From Vanessa cardui (lineage: Eukaryota > Arthropoda > Insecta > Lepidoptera > Nymphalidae): 64,000 bases of DNA. The stretch lies in assembly GCF_905220365.1 (NCBI RefSeq), contig NC_061129.1:14136803-14200802 (forward strand). Reading direction: 5' to 3'. Positions 1 to 12,092 of the stretch are shown in pieces (position 1 is the stretch's first letter; each line of letters begins with the position of its first letter). A program made the position numbers and the translations under genes. The notes below the pieces were generated by a model that had not been told where the DNA came from, searched no databases, and saw only the letters and a list, made by a program, of their open reading frames with translations.

Positions 1-484
1 TTGGACAAGGCAAGTACAATACTACACAAAGGTGAGGGGTACAAGAAACGAATTTAAAAACAATTGACTTTATATTAAACTGGTTTATATAGCTATAGTA
101 GTAATGCAAAATATTTCAAACTTATAAGAAACATTTGCTTACAATATGTATATATTTATAAATAGCATCTTAATAAATGCAGAGACCCAATATTTTCTCA
201 ATACAGGTGTATTGGTTCTGCTATACGGGGTTTTGCTACCCCACTGGCTCCAGCCTACGTCTACTAACGTCTAACATTCGGAATAATTTATTAAAATATT
301 GTTTAAAAACAAAAAACGATTTAATTTCTTGACATAAGTGAATTACTATTATGTATAGTGAGGATCGAATTTAGTTGTGCATTTTTTGGTGTTCATAATA
401 AAAAAAGGGTATGGAAAGTGATATTTTTTTAAAGATTAGAAATAATTGAATTACATGTGATATGTAATACTTAGTTATCATTAA
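1..484. other. Spacer, no gene seen
   Basis: AT-rich. A short GC-richer patch (ctatacggggttttgctacc, near 222-241) may be old repeat debris. Confidence 0.5.
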
Positions 485-702
485 CAAGTTGTTGCCTGCG
501 GCTTCACTCGCGTCTTAGGTATTGATTTTCATGTCTTCGAAAAAAAAGCAGCCTATGTCATTTCTTTGAGTACGAGTTTGCGTTATACCAAATCTCATTA
601 AATTCGTTTAAAATTTGTTTGGTAGTAAAAGAGCGACAAACAGCCAGACAGAGTTACTTTCACATTTATAAAATTAGTATAGACGTATAAGAAGATAAAT
701 TT
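485..702 (+). repeat. Dispersed repeat family C (lepidopteran LINE/SINE 3' tail)
   Basis: It starts gttgttgcctgcggcttcac and ends near cagacagagttactttcaca, tttataaaattagtataga. Related, diverged copies occur at seven other places in the window. Confidence 0.6.
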
Positions 703-1169
703 ATATTTTGAGCGTTAACAAAGTAACAATTTATTTTCTCGACGTTATCTAAAACGGTTTTAAAATAACTTAGTATGTGAGGAAATTTCAGATGCTATGG
801 ATGGATTCCAGATTAAGATAACGTCATTATGTCGTGGAAAATTCGTCACCAAACAACCTAATTATAATCCGGACGTAGTTATCCGGACTTAGACGGTCCG
901 GTCTACATAATAATAAAGAAGAGTTATCTTAAAAGAAGCTGTTTTTTTAACATACTAATACTGCTAGGGTAAGATTACCTATTTTCTAGAAAAAAATTTT
1001 AGCTTATTGCAACTTACAATTCCAATGCGAATTGGGGGATACAAGGTATATTTTCATCTAATATATGTACAAATTTTTCTTCACTATGTGTTCCTTCACC
1101 TCGCTTCAAAGGCTTTATTTCGTAAGAAAACGCTTTAATTACATACATTTGGATTTATTTATTCATATT
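703..1169. other. AT-rich spacer, no gene seen
   Basis: No repeat or frame could be supported. A small palindromic patch, tccggacttagacggtccgg, lies near 882-901. Confidence 0.5.
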
Positions 1170-1740
1170 AAACTCAAACTCAAATTCCTTTATTCAATAT
1201 AGAGTCATTACACTTACTTATTGATTGTCAAATAAACACTACCACCGGTTCGGAAAAAGGAACACCCTGACCTGAGAAGAACCGGCGAAAGAAACTCAGC
1301 GGGTCTTTTTTTTTTTTTGTTATTTTTTTTTGTCAAATTAATAAGGTACATAGTAGTATATGATTAGAAATAGCCAGGAGGCGATCGTTTCATTCCCAAG
1401 GTGTGCTATCAAACATAAACTCGCTAATTGTATAGTAACCTTTTGCACACAAGCGTTCCTTAACAATTTTTTTAAATTTGGCAACAGAAGCATTTTGAAC
1501 GCTTTCTGGAATCCTGTTGTAGAAGCGTATACATTGCCCCACAAAAGAGTTACTGACTCTATGCAGTCGAGTAACAGGAGTAACAAGATTGTGTTTGTTC
1601 TTTGTTCCAATGTTATGAGAATCACATTTTCTCATAAAAACATTAATATTTTTCCTTACATACAAAACATTACAAAATATGTATTGAGAAGCAACAGTCA
1701 ATATCTTAATTTCTTTAAATCTATACCTTCTTATTAATAA
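1170..1740 (-). mobile_element. LINE family A, C-terminal coding end plus 3' UTR
   Basis: Read on the minus strand, 1740-1390 is an open frame with RYRFKEIKILTVASQYIF, then HNLVTPVTRLHRVSNSFVGQ and AKFKKIVKERLCAKGYYTIS before a stop at 1390. This is the typical C-terminus of Jockey/CR1-group LINE proteins. The 3' UTR (1170-1389) has the ccaccggttcgg ... gagaagaaccggc core shared by all related tails in the window. The 5' end is truncated. Confidence 0.8.
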
Positions 1741-1745
1741 TAATA

Positions 1746-1895
1746 ACCCAATAGGACCAATAGGAGCGAGTAGTGTATACACCGGTTTGCATGGGTACGC
1801 CACGCTGAGGGCCCGGGTTCGATTTCCGGCCGAACCGATGTAGAAGAAATTCATTAGTTTTTTATGCTGTCTTGGGCCTGATTATTTGTGGTACC
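1746..1895 (+). mobile_element. SINE-like family F copy with tRNA B box
   Basis: The segment includes gcatgggtacgccacgctga, a strong B box GGTTCGATTTCC at 1816-1827 and a short tail. The same unit occurs inverted inside the element at 44215-44480. It abuts the broken end of the LINE at 1740. Confidence 0.6.
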
Positions 1896-1921
1896 ATCAT
1901 TGAGCAGAGATGGCCCAGTGA

Positions 1922-2240
1922 GAGCAGAGATGGCCCAGTGGTTAGAACGCGTGCATCTTAACCGATGATTGCGGGTTCAAACCCAGGCAAGCACCGCTGA
2001 TTCATGTGCTTAATTTGTCTTTATAATTCATCTCTTGCTCAGCGGTGAAGGAAAACATCGTGAGGAAACCTGCATGTGACAAATTTCATAGAAATTCTGC
2101 CACATGTGTATTCCACCAACCCGCATTGGAACAGCGTGGTGGAATATGTTCCAAAAAACCTTCTCCTCAAAGGGAGAGGAGGCCTTTAGCCCAGCAGTGG
2201 GAATTTACAGGCTGTTGTTGTTGTTGTTGTTGTCATTACT
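1922..2240 (+). mobile_element. tRNA-derived SINE, near full length
   Basis: The A box tggcccagtgg (1931) and B box ggttcaaaccc (1974-1984) mark the tRNA-derived head. The core reads gcggtgaaggaaaacatcgt and ccacatgtgtattccaccaa, and the element ends in (GTT)n. A 20-bp tandem copy of the head precedes it (1902-1940). Short open frames across it are not genes. Confidence 0.88.
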
Positions 2241-2651
2241 TCTGATTCATTCCTTTTGCTTTTTTCCACTTTACTGTACTATAAATACTATGAGTATTAT
2301 ATGACATGAAATGTATATCTTATCATTTTCTTTGTTAACACATTGTACCCGTGCATAATCATGGCGGATCCTTCAATTAAATACTTTTGTAGTATGAGTC
2401 AAAAGTATATATGTATATAAAATTTATTTGCTAACTAATGTTTATAAATAAAAGCCACATATATGTAATAAGACATTTCACAGTATTAAGAAAAAACACA
2501 AATACGATACAGAATAGAGTGAAATGTCGCCCTCGATACGAATAATAAAACGTACACACAACACCACACATGAGACAATCTAACCAACGATAAATCTCAC
2601 GATTTTTATAAATATTGAAGGAAATGAAATAGTATTATATTGTTAAACAAC

Positions 2652-2760
2652 CAGAGTCTGAGATGGTTCAGTGGATAGAAGATATCGATCTTAACGAATG
2701 TCGCGGGTTTAATAATATTTTCCTATGTTTAATTTGTTTTATACTTATTCTGGTGCCTGG
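2652..2760 (+). mobile_element. Degenerate SINE head
   Basis: gagatggttcagtggataga and a decayed B box (gtcgcgggttta) match the SINE head, followed by atgtttaatttgt. The body is missing. Confidence 0.5.
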
Positions 2761-3395
2761 TTAAAGAATAAATGGTAAGTAATTAATCGAATGCAAAAAA
2801 ATCAGCCAATATATAATATATGTATATATACTAAGCAACACACGGCGAGTATTTTACAATTTATTTGAAATATGTCCAAGAGTATTACATAAATGACAAA
2901 AACTAAGCATTACGATGTACAACCTATAATAATATAATTTGTCCGTCGGTGTTAAAATTCGACTCTACATGCTTAAAATCGAATCTTCAATTGTTACAAT
3001 ACAAAGTTCGTAACAAACACAATCTTCTTTGTTATTCTTTATTCCTTACCATACTATACATAGCATATTTAAAGTTAGGTCTCTCTAGTATGCATGATAT
3101 ATACTCGCGTCAGGGGGACCCACTTGTATATAACATCATGTGTTGTTTAAGCAACTAAACAGTAAACAAAATTTTAATTGATATAAATAGAATTAAAAAG
3201 ATATAATAAAATAAAATAAAAATGAAGAAAACTATGGCGAGAGTGATGTAGTGTATGTGGTTTGTGTGTTTATATAAATGATTGACGTGCATGTGGTGTG
3301 TGTTACTTTATACATACAAAATATTGTATACTTTCTAGGATGGATTAGTTCGATGTCATCATTCATTTCTGTTATAAAACAAAAAAAAATATCTT
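2761..3395. other. AT-rich spacer, no gene seen
   Basis: Two short frames (2949-3158, 3278-3493) have no motif, and the second runs into a LINE tail, so neither is believable. Confidence 0.5.
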
Positions 3396-3535
3396 TAGTC
3401 AAAGTCAAGTCAAAGTCAAAAACCTTAATTCAAAATAAAAGTGTTTACACTTTCATATTGATAGTCAAAAATCTTCCACCGGTTCGGAATTAACACCTCA
3501 GACCTGAGAAGAACCGACGAAAGAAACTCAGAAAC
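3396..3535 (-). mobile_element. LINE family A 3' tail fragment
   Basis: The block reads gtcaaagtcaaaaacctt, ccaccggttcggaa and cctgagaagaaccgacgaaa, like 25764-25925. No coding part is left. Confidence 0.75.
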
Positions 3536-3894
3536 TATAGAACTATAATATAAGATATTGCTTAACATTTATTTATTTTAATTATAGGGTTTTTTTGTAA
3601 CAATAACATGCTAAATAAGCTAAATATATCGCGGGATTCATCTTCAGTCCTATCACTACGTGTGTAGCGATGGTCGCGAGACTTCTTTATGTCGCTATTG
3701 ATACGATATTTTTATTTCCTTCGTTCAATACAGTTTCTTGTTAACTTTTATATGTATTTAGATATATCGTTTTATATTTATACTTATATTAAAATAGCTC
3801 TGCACACGTCTTCATTTGTACGTAAAAATACTTTATTGTAATACGTTAACATTTATTTCATAATTACAGCTATAGTTGTAAGACACTCAATATA

Positions 3895-4090
3895 TATTTG
3901 GTGATAGAACTTATACGGCCCAGAAAGGCTTGCAGCCTTTCTGGGCCGTATCACTGATCAGAAATTCTACCGCCAAGCAACAATACTTAGTATTTTGTTC
4001 TGGTTTGAAGGACAAGTGAGCCAGTCTAACTACAGGTACAAGGTACAGGTACAACGTATAACATCTTAGCTCCCAAAGTGTGTAGCATTG
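3895..4090 (-). repeat. Dispersed repeat family D carrying a 17-bp perfect hairpin
   Basis: attctaccgccaagcaacaa and gtttgaaggacaagtgagcc mark a minus-strand copy. In the head region the arms 3913-3929 and 3935-3951 (atacggcccagaaaggc and its exact complement) enclose a ttgca loop. Confidence 0.6.
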
Positions 4091-6814
4091 TGTTGTAAAG
4101 AATGTTTATTATTTATGTTATATTTATTAATACAGTTTTGTGTGTTTTGATAATAGAACTAGATTTTTTTGCTTTACTAACGGTTTTACACTTAATAATA
4201 TTAATGAAGAATGATAATACACAGGAAATATTTCTTTAAAAACAAAGGCGAGTATTAAAATTGAATCTATATATATTCATATATGTATGCCAAATAGTAA
4301 TCTCAGTTCTCTTTCAAAGTTATAACAAAAATAGTTTATTTTTAATAAGATTGTAATTTAATAAAAATAATAATAAACAAATTGTACTTTTTGCTGTCCT
4401 CACTGCGTTTCTAAGCCGTTTGAGACGAAATGCAGTGAGTTATTCTGTGTTTGCTCGGGAAGGCTCCTAGCTCAACCTTGACTCTTTGTCAAGATTTTTT
4501 CTTCATATGTTTGTCATTCAATAAATGTTTTATTTTTCTGGAACGAAGACAGAACTGTAGTTAGTGTAAAATAAGAATATATTTCGTTCATTCGAAAATG
4601 ACTGTCATATTATTCCCGGATTTTGTGGTAAGGAAAATATATAATTTTACATAAAAAGGTGTCTTATATAATTTTGGTAGAGTTACAGTACGTGTTAGTC
4701 GCTAGCTATCAGATGGGAGCCATCTTGATCCCAATTCCGGAATAGCAAAAAGTTTCGAACTACGCTGTACACCATAGAGCACATTACATGCTTGCTACAC
4801 CTTGTGTTCAATACACTGACCTCAAGGTCCTCAAGGCTGTATCTAATACCAATATGCACTGTAATATTTAAGCTACGGCGTAACTTTAGAGCTACGGCGT
4901 AGCGCTGTTTCTTTGTTGATAAAACTTTATATATTATTTATAAACTTTATAATTTATTTATTATAAGTAAACAAAGACTTATTAATTAATTAACTTATTT
5001 AATTAAACAGTGAAATGCAGTATAACAGAGCCTCTTTATTTTTGTACCGAATGGTATTTATATCGCTTCGCGTAAAGTTTATTAATGAGAAATAATTTTT
5101 GTTTTTTTTAACAAAAACTTAAAGCATGAAAAAAAAATAATTAAGTTTTTCCAAATTTTTAGTAGTAATATAAATACGACAAGAATTCTGTCTGAAGAAG
5201 TCTGACTGTTTGTATACCTGTTATTCTGTCACGGCAAAAACTGAACTGAATTTCGTAAAAAAAATTATGAAACAAGCTTGACCTTCAAGGAAAAATATAG
5301 AATACTTTGTGCTCAACACCTGATTCGTCGAACCCCTTATTAAATGATGAAGTACTGAGATACTATACCAAAGAAAAATATAATCGAATTGAAGACCATA
5401 TTTTTGAAGTTTGAAATATTCAGCAAGACGTAAAAGTTCTCCTTTGAAATTTAATTACGTTGTAAATATTTTAACATTGGAATGTCAATCGTTATATGAA
5501 GGTAAAGGTGTGTAGTTTTAAAAGGTTCTCATATTTTCAGTGATATCGAAACACGTCTATAACAAGGTTAGCCTCGCTGCGGCCGCCACACGACGAAAAC
5601 ATCCTTCACAGTTCACACTATCAACGTCAACTATCATCTTTTAAACACTCATATATGGTAAAGGTTAAAAATAACATGCTTTATTAGATATATAATATAA
5701 ACAATTATGTATGACGTATGCATGGTATACCCATTTACATGATATAAATTACATATTGTATAAAACATCTTATTTTCCCATCACACGTACCGATTCTTTT
5801 AATCTTTTTCTCTAAGCATTTATACCCAATATATCAATACACATATTAAAATAGTATTCATAAAACTAAACACAATTGTTTGCAATTCTAACTTTATCTT
5901 ACCTATACTTTTTACATCTGCGCACAACTCCTGTCGATCCTTGGACAGAGCTTAGGAAGATACTGAACAAGAATCTATAGAATATACGACATAAATTTCA
6001 TTAACCTGAACGACTCCAACAGCTGCATTTAATCGCCAACGGTCCATGACCACCTATTTTGCTTCAACTCTCAAGAATACCTGCCGAATAGTAATAACTA
6101 ATAATTATGTAATACAACTTACACGGCCTTTGAACTATATCAGAAAATTTCGTCCTTAAAGCAGGCAATAGAAAAAAAATATAAGTAGGTACATTTCAGG
6201 GCTTACCAAGTAATAGGCCATTACTTCACAATACTATATAAATACATATTCAATACGTCTACATAATAGGCGATGAACTAATCATCACTTCGAAACGTCA
6301 AAACATAAACGAAGCATCAATGAAAAGTATACTTAATACGAAGGGTTTAAAGTAGGTTTTTCATTGAAAGAGTTTTGTAGTAAAGTGTAATGTGAGTTTA
6401 AAACGATAGAAGCGCTTGCGGCTAGGCAGCGAAGCGGCAAAACGGTGCATAACACGATATTGTGGCGCTGTACGCTGGAACGAGCACGACGGATTGTTTT
6501 ATGTACGGAAAATATAAGTCACAATATGCTTACTAAACATTTAAACCATTTAAACCATTTATTTTGCTACACACATAAATTACATAGATTATACAGAAAG
6601 AAAAAAAAATTCAATTTAAAGAACACAGTGTAGGTAGCAAGGGGTTCATCTCAGTATAAGCTGTGCTAATGCACAGCACTGATTTTCAGATGGCCCCTGA
6701 CTATTGCGTAAACATATACACATGCAATATAATATATTTATATGTAACAAAAAAAAATTTTTTTTTTGTGTTCGGAACTTTTTTTAATTATAACTTTAGT
6801 GATATTAACCACAC
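4091..6814. other. AT-rich spacer with minor anomalies
   Basis: No gene is visible. It includes a twelve-base direct repeat, agctacggcgta, at 4870 and 4891, and GC-richer patches near 5565-5610 and 6405-6500. Confidence 0.5.
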
Positions 6815-6905
6815 CTAAAGTCGGCAATGCGCCACCAACACTGGCTCACTAAATTTCAAAACAAATCACAACAATACTAAGTATTGCTATTTGGCGGTAG
6901 AATGT
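6815..6905 (+). repeat. Dispersed repeat family D fragment
   Basis: gcaatgcgccaccaacactg, ggctcactaaatttcaaaac and gctatttggcggtagaatgt match the consensus core seen at 16441-16560. Confidence 0.6.
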
Positions 6906-6971
6906 AAGATATAGTCAGGGTTGTACAAAGCACATTATCAAGTTAAGTATTTTTAAATAAACCCGCCTATG

Positions 6972-7300
6972 TATACTAAACAAATTCGTAAATTCAAATC
7001 GTTTATAAAAAATACATTGGTAAAAAAGGCGTATTACTCGATACAAGATTTTGTAGATGATAAAAAAGCGTGGAATTAATACTTGTTGACTTCCACGCAG
7101 AATATATATATTTAAATAATTGTATTAACTAACATGACTTTGTATTTTTTAAATGTTGAAAAGAGTAACTACTGACTTTCTTGGCGGTTCTTCTCGGTGG
7201 AATCTACTTTCCGAACCGGTGGTAGCTTCACTAATTGTTAATTGACGATTCAAAAGTGCTTGTAAAAGCCCACTTGAATAAATTTCATTTTGATTTTTTT
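6972..7300 (+). mobile_element. LINE family B 3' end with readable C-terminal codons
   Basis: Codons from 6972 to the TAA at 7077-7079 read TKQIRKFKSFIKNTLVKKAY, then YSIQDFVDDKKAWN, a LINE C-terminus of the same type as family A. The 3' UTR carries the cggttcttctcggtgg / ccgaaccggtgg stem and ends in gattttttttttt. Confidence 0.8.
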
Positions 7301-9904
7301 TTTTAATAATTTAAACTAGCATGAAAATTTGTATGTGTATTTATATTGTGGTTGTACTCACAAATTTTACGAATTCATAACTTAAATCTACCTATTGATA
7401 TATTTAAATTGTATCTATATCCATAATAATATACATATATAGAGACGCTATGCAAAGTTCGTGTATTACGTGGTTGAATATTAATTTAATTTAAGGAAAA
7501 GACTACAGAGCATCTTACTGATCTCGAGAGTCAATAACGCAGTCTACAAGATCCCGAGAGGAAAGTCTTAGGTTCTGTTTGGCTTTAATCTATGGTCGTA
7601 CTCTTACCACAAGCCTTATTCTTAGGTAATATTAAGTACAATTAGGTTACACTTGTTACGAGAGTAACCTTAGCCGTCAATACGGTGTTATGACATTTGA
7701 TTCTATCGCATAATTTATATCACATTATTATTGCATATTATTAATATAGCAGGGGCTATTAAATTTACTTTATTATATACAATTATTATTGTATTAATTG
7801 ATCAATAATTTGTAAAACTGTAATTAATATTATTTTATGTGGCATACCATTTAATACTGGCATGTAACACTATTTCTTATTTTAAATATGATTGAGCTGT
7901 CATTATAAAACAATTGGACGGCAGCGTGGCATTCTAACAAAACATAGAGACATTGAAGCATCATTGTAAAACGATAATATTATTTCAGCCATCCCGAACT
8001 ACTGAAATTACACACCATTATAGTATTTCCTTTTAAAACACCGACTGTTAGACAGGCTATATATTCCATATACAAATGTGACTTTAGTTCAATTTATTTT
8101 AATAGGTAGGTTATTTACCGCGCAGGTTGAAATGATTGAAAATGAAAATAAACAACATATTAATTTAAATCGTTTTCTATAAATAAAAAACACCGTTTAC
8201 ATTTTGCAATTTAGACCGGTACTTTCGGAGATGTTACAAGATAATTGAATTTATAAACGCTAAGGAATAAGTGCGGGGGCGTGTGGCAAGATGTAGCGAA
8301 GAGATCACTTGGTACGACGCTGATTGTATCACGACATTGCTTTGTTTCTTGTATTACTAAAAACCTCATACCTCTTAGTGTCATCATAATTCATAGACAT
8401 CAAAATCTGGACTTTGACCGGTTTTTAAGTGGTTTTCATTTATGGCTGTTTTAATGTATTCGAATACTAATGATAATAATCCAAAAATCATTCCTATTAC
8501 GCAATATGTATATGATATGATATATAATATGTATATGATACCCATGTTACTGAACTTTTTATAGCATATATATTTAAAGCGTTTGGACTGATATAGATTT
8601 TCGTTTTTGTGTACTTTAGTATATGGTTTAGATTGGACTCGATAGATGGCGCCGCGATTGCGAAGTATTTTTTTTTTTATTTAAAGTAGGGGTTACATAC
8701 ATGGTAGTTTAGTATATCACTATAAATATAAACGACAAAGCCTCCTTCTGCTGAAACAGAAGTTATGGATTTTCATGATTCAGAAGTTTATCTAACTCAT
8801 GCAAGTTTCTTCACAATGTTTTTCTTTGGACACCTTGCATAGAATAAATTACAAGTACATGAATTTTCTGTGATGATAGCCTGAATATTAACCCGTAATA
8901 TGCAGTCCTATTGGGTTTCTCATTATCTGATGTATTCAATACTGAGTTTGATCTAAATCGTTTCATAATTTCTGCATGACTTAAGTTCTGTACTTAAATC
9001 ATGCAGAAATTAAATCTACCAGAAGTCTACCAACCTATCAATAAAAAAAAAAATATTTTTTTAATAAATAACTATTATTGTAATTAAATTTACTTTCCTC
9101 CGTAACATTTAAAAGTTGTTGCCCTGTTCCTTGTCTGATATATGTGCATGTTTCTTTAACATTAAGTAATACATTTATAGATAGAGCTAGGACTATAATG
9201 TGAAGTCCATTCAGCCCCTTGTACTGAATGTAGTTCTATTAGGGCGCATTGTGAGATGATTGTCTGTGCCGCAGCCTTTAGTCCTCATGTAAATTCATAT
9301 TTCAAGAAACCACACGCCCAATATTGTATAGCAATAGCCACTATAACTATGATATAATAACCCCTTTACGGCAAATCAATTAGGTATTTGAAAACAACAT
9401 ACCTACCTATGTATATAAACTATTCGAACTATATTTTAAAATTTAATTTATTTGTATATAATATATTTTCCGCTATCATAATCATACTAGACAGTCAAAA
9501 AAGGAAAAGCGAATAAATTAGAGAAGTATGTTTTGACCGACTTGAAAAAAGTATGTTGTATTTATTCCTTCTTATGTTTGTAACCTCAGAACTCCTTTAT
9601 TCATAAACCGATTAGCAATATTTTTTTTCCATTGGATGTGTATTGTTTTTCTTTGGCCCATTTAAATTTTGAAGAAAACAATTAATTTTGTTATAATTAT
9701 AAGTGTTTAACTCGTTGGACTAGTACCCTTATAAGAATGTAAGTCTTAGATTCAAACCTTAGGTTAGTCTCGTTAACAGTTATTGCGCTTATAGTAGTAG
9801 TTCAAACTCACTATTAAACAGAACTTAACTGAAACAAAGATTCAGTATAGAGTGTGCGTTACTGTGTTGAAGACCAATAGTGTATAAATGTCTTCGTTGT
9901 CAAA
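7301..9904. other. AT-rich spacer, no gene seen
   Basis: Mixed-composition patches lie near 7500-7690 and 8265-8345, and a hairpin at 8967-9011. Nothing is coding. Confidence 0.5.
8967..9011. repeat. Inverted repeat, 19-bp arms
   Basis: aatttctgcatgacttaag (8967-8985) pairs with cttaaatcatgcagaaatt (8993-9011) with one mismatch and a 7-base loop. Confidence 0.75.
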
Positions 9905-10172
9905 TCAACTAGTAGAGTACTTAGTGGTAGAGTACAGTGCAGGGCCATCTGGGTGTCTACTATCACACATTCTAATGTCAAAAATAAATACTTAACATTA
10001 TTGTGGTCTGGTTTGAATGGTAAGTACGTAAGATTGACTTCACATATAAGTTCCCAAAGTTGGTGGTACATTAATGATATAAGGCAGCTTAATATTTCTT
10101 ACAGTCCGCTTTTGTATGCTATGGGCAGTACTGACCGTTTACCATCAGGTGGCCCATATGCCAATACTTTAT
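9905..10172 (-). repeat. Dispersed repeat family D, near full length, minus strand
   Basis: The plus strand reads from ggtagagtacagtgcagggc through gtctggtttgaatggtaagt to accatcaggtggcccatatg. Open frames here are shadows of the repeat. Confidence 0.65.
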
Positions 10173-10385
10173 TAATGACAAAAAGAAACTTATCAAAGTC
10201 ATTATCAATGTGAACGAATCATTAAAAAGAATTACTAATGTGTCGACTAAATATATATAAATAAATTTAATTTAGCCAATGACTAAGTTTTGAAAAAATA
10301 TTTTTTATTTTTAAGTATTCGAATAAAGATCTCGACAAAATTTCTGTACACGGATATATGTATATTGCATATATATGTATACTAG

Positions 10386-10414
10386 AAATAGTATACATCA
10401 TATGTATACTATTT
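10386..10414. repeat. 29-bp perfect palindrome upstream of Sox
   Basis: aaatagtatacat and atgtatactattt are exact complements around a cat centre. Confidence 0.8.
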
Positions 10415-10647
10415 GTAGCGACTCAACTTAAGGACTTAAGATCTGTTCACTCTTTCATGTATGAGTGACGCTCGTGCTTACAAGATGTCTTCGTGTGCGT
10501 GAGATGTTTAATGTAAAAGGAAAGACAGCAAAAAAATACAAATTAGATTATATGATTACCTTTATTTTAAATTATACTTTTAGTTTAATTTCGTGAACAG
10601 GTCTATGGTAACAAGAGGTAACTACTGGTATTTCTAACTTAGCAGTC

Positions 10648-10725
10648 GGAACGGTTGGACCGATTTTGACGAGTCTTTCATTCACAGAAAACTCATATAA
10701 TAAGAAGTAACTGAAGCTACAGCGC
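10648..10725 (+). repeat. Dispersed repeat family H fragment
   Basis: gtcggaacggttggaccgat and ttttgacgagtctttcattc resemble 42047-42080. Confidence 0.5.
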
Positions 10726-11479
10726 TTAGCACTGGAATTATAATGATGGAATTATAAAGAAAAAATCCAGAATCAATCGCGTTACTGAAACGCGGAGATA
10801 GATCAATATTTATAATAGCACGTGTATTTTAGGTAGGTACATATAAAAATAAAAAATAAAATTAATACAGAAAAATTGAACTGGGCTTTGAATTTCATCT
10901 TAAATCTAGGATTAAATTTGCTGATAAATGTATGTACGTACGTATATGTATGTACACCATTTATTATTTGATTAAAAAAAATTTAGTCATAAAGTGGAAT
11001 TAATATATTTTAGCACATTATGATGTGACTAAGTTGTATATTTCAAGATTATTATTAACCTCAGTTTTAAAAACATCAGCTCAATAAAATTCTAGAAATA
11101 AAATACAACCAAGTAATTTAAAAAACATTATTGTGAAACTTTTTTAGTGGTTTTGTATTTTTTTTTTAGGTTGACATCCCAAAAAAATGTGTTTATAATA
11201 TATATGTATGTATGTACGTTGTGCTATTTAGATCCAGTCTTATCGTATTTTTTTTAATTTAACTATTTGGAAAAAAAGAATTTATATAATGTGTACTCGC
11301 CTTTACTAACTACTGTCTCCACACGTGTGCAGTGTACTTTATAAGACAGTTTTCCAATTCGCACACACCTCGCATTACAAATCGAATCCATCCAATTACC
11401 GGAGCACGCTTCTTTTTCAAACCAAGGTTGCGGTTTAAAAAAGGAATTTAATCTCGCTAATAAACATGCTTACAAGAAC

Positions 11480-11700
11480 ACACGATCACCTGTTGCGGCC
11501 CGCGAGACGAACAGCGCCTCAGCCAATCCGAAACCAGCGGCCGCCCACGGCGCGCTCTGATTGGCTGCCGTTTCTGAGGGGGGGAATCGCTGAGGGGGAA
11601 ACCGGTCAGGTCTAAGCGTTAAACATGACACTGTCAAGAAAAGCGCCGCATTGAGCTTTCGGGAGCTTTTCACGGGCGCGCGGGAATTAAACACGATTTC
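11480..11700 (+). promoter_or_regulatory. GC-rich promoter island of the Sox gene with paired CCAAT boxes
   Basis: This ~220-bp block is sharply GC-richer than its neighbours and ends about 190 bp before the Sox start codon. It contains the nine-base word CAGCCAATC at 11520-11528 and its exact reverse complement at 11559-11567. This places two CCAAT boxes in opposite orientation 30 bp apart, around a NotI-like GCGGCCGC. CCAAT boxes bind NF-Y in animals. No clear TATA box or initiator could be assigned, so the transcription start is unknown. Confidence 0.45.
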
Positions 11701-11889
11701 AATCGTTGTTCAAGTATTTGACTCGTATTTAATATCTGAGTTAAATAAAAAAATAAAAATCTTTAGTGTTGTTAAATTGTAGAAGAAAAATTACTTAAAT
11801 AAATACCCATAATAAAAATGCTAAGTGACATTGCGGACTAAACTTCAATTGTAAATTGCATTCCAAATTTAAATTTATCAAAAATAAAA

Positions 11890-12092
11890 ATGTCACTCGG
11901 AAAGCAACCGTCAGACCACATAAAGAGGCCAATGAACGCGTTCATGGTATGGTCGAGAGGTCAGAGGCGAAAAATGGCACAAGATAATCCTAAAATGCAC
12001 AATTCAGAAATTTCAAAAAGGCTCGGTGCGGAGTGGAAACTCCTTACTGAGATGGAGAAGAGGCCGTTCATTGATGAAGCAAAGAGGTTACG
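11890..12092 (+). CDS. Sox21b: Sox exon 1: start codon and first two thirds of the HMG box
   Basis: This exon encodes residues 1-67 and the first two bases of codon 68. It ends in ...EAKRL plus 'cg', followed by the donor gtaagt at 12093. Reading on gives an immediate TAA, which confirms the splice. The first ~30 residues hold the minor-groove wedge residues typical of Sox boxes (FMVW at 18-21). The upstream context of the ATG is A-rich (aaaataaaaatg), which suits an insect start codon. Confidence 0.93.

Noticed and set aside
1931..1990. tRNA gene suggested by A and B boxes
   Set aside because: The boxes belong to a SINE: the same head is repeated at 24713, 36096, 40844, 53668 and 59605, and it lacks a foldable acceptor stem.
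9953..10213. 86-codon ORF upstream of Sox
   Set aside because: It is a reading of the inverted family D repeat, as shown by similarity to 16341-16600.
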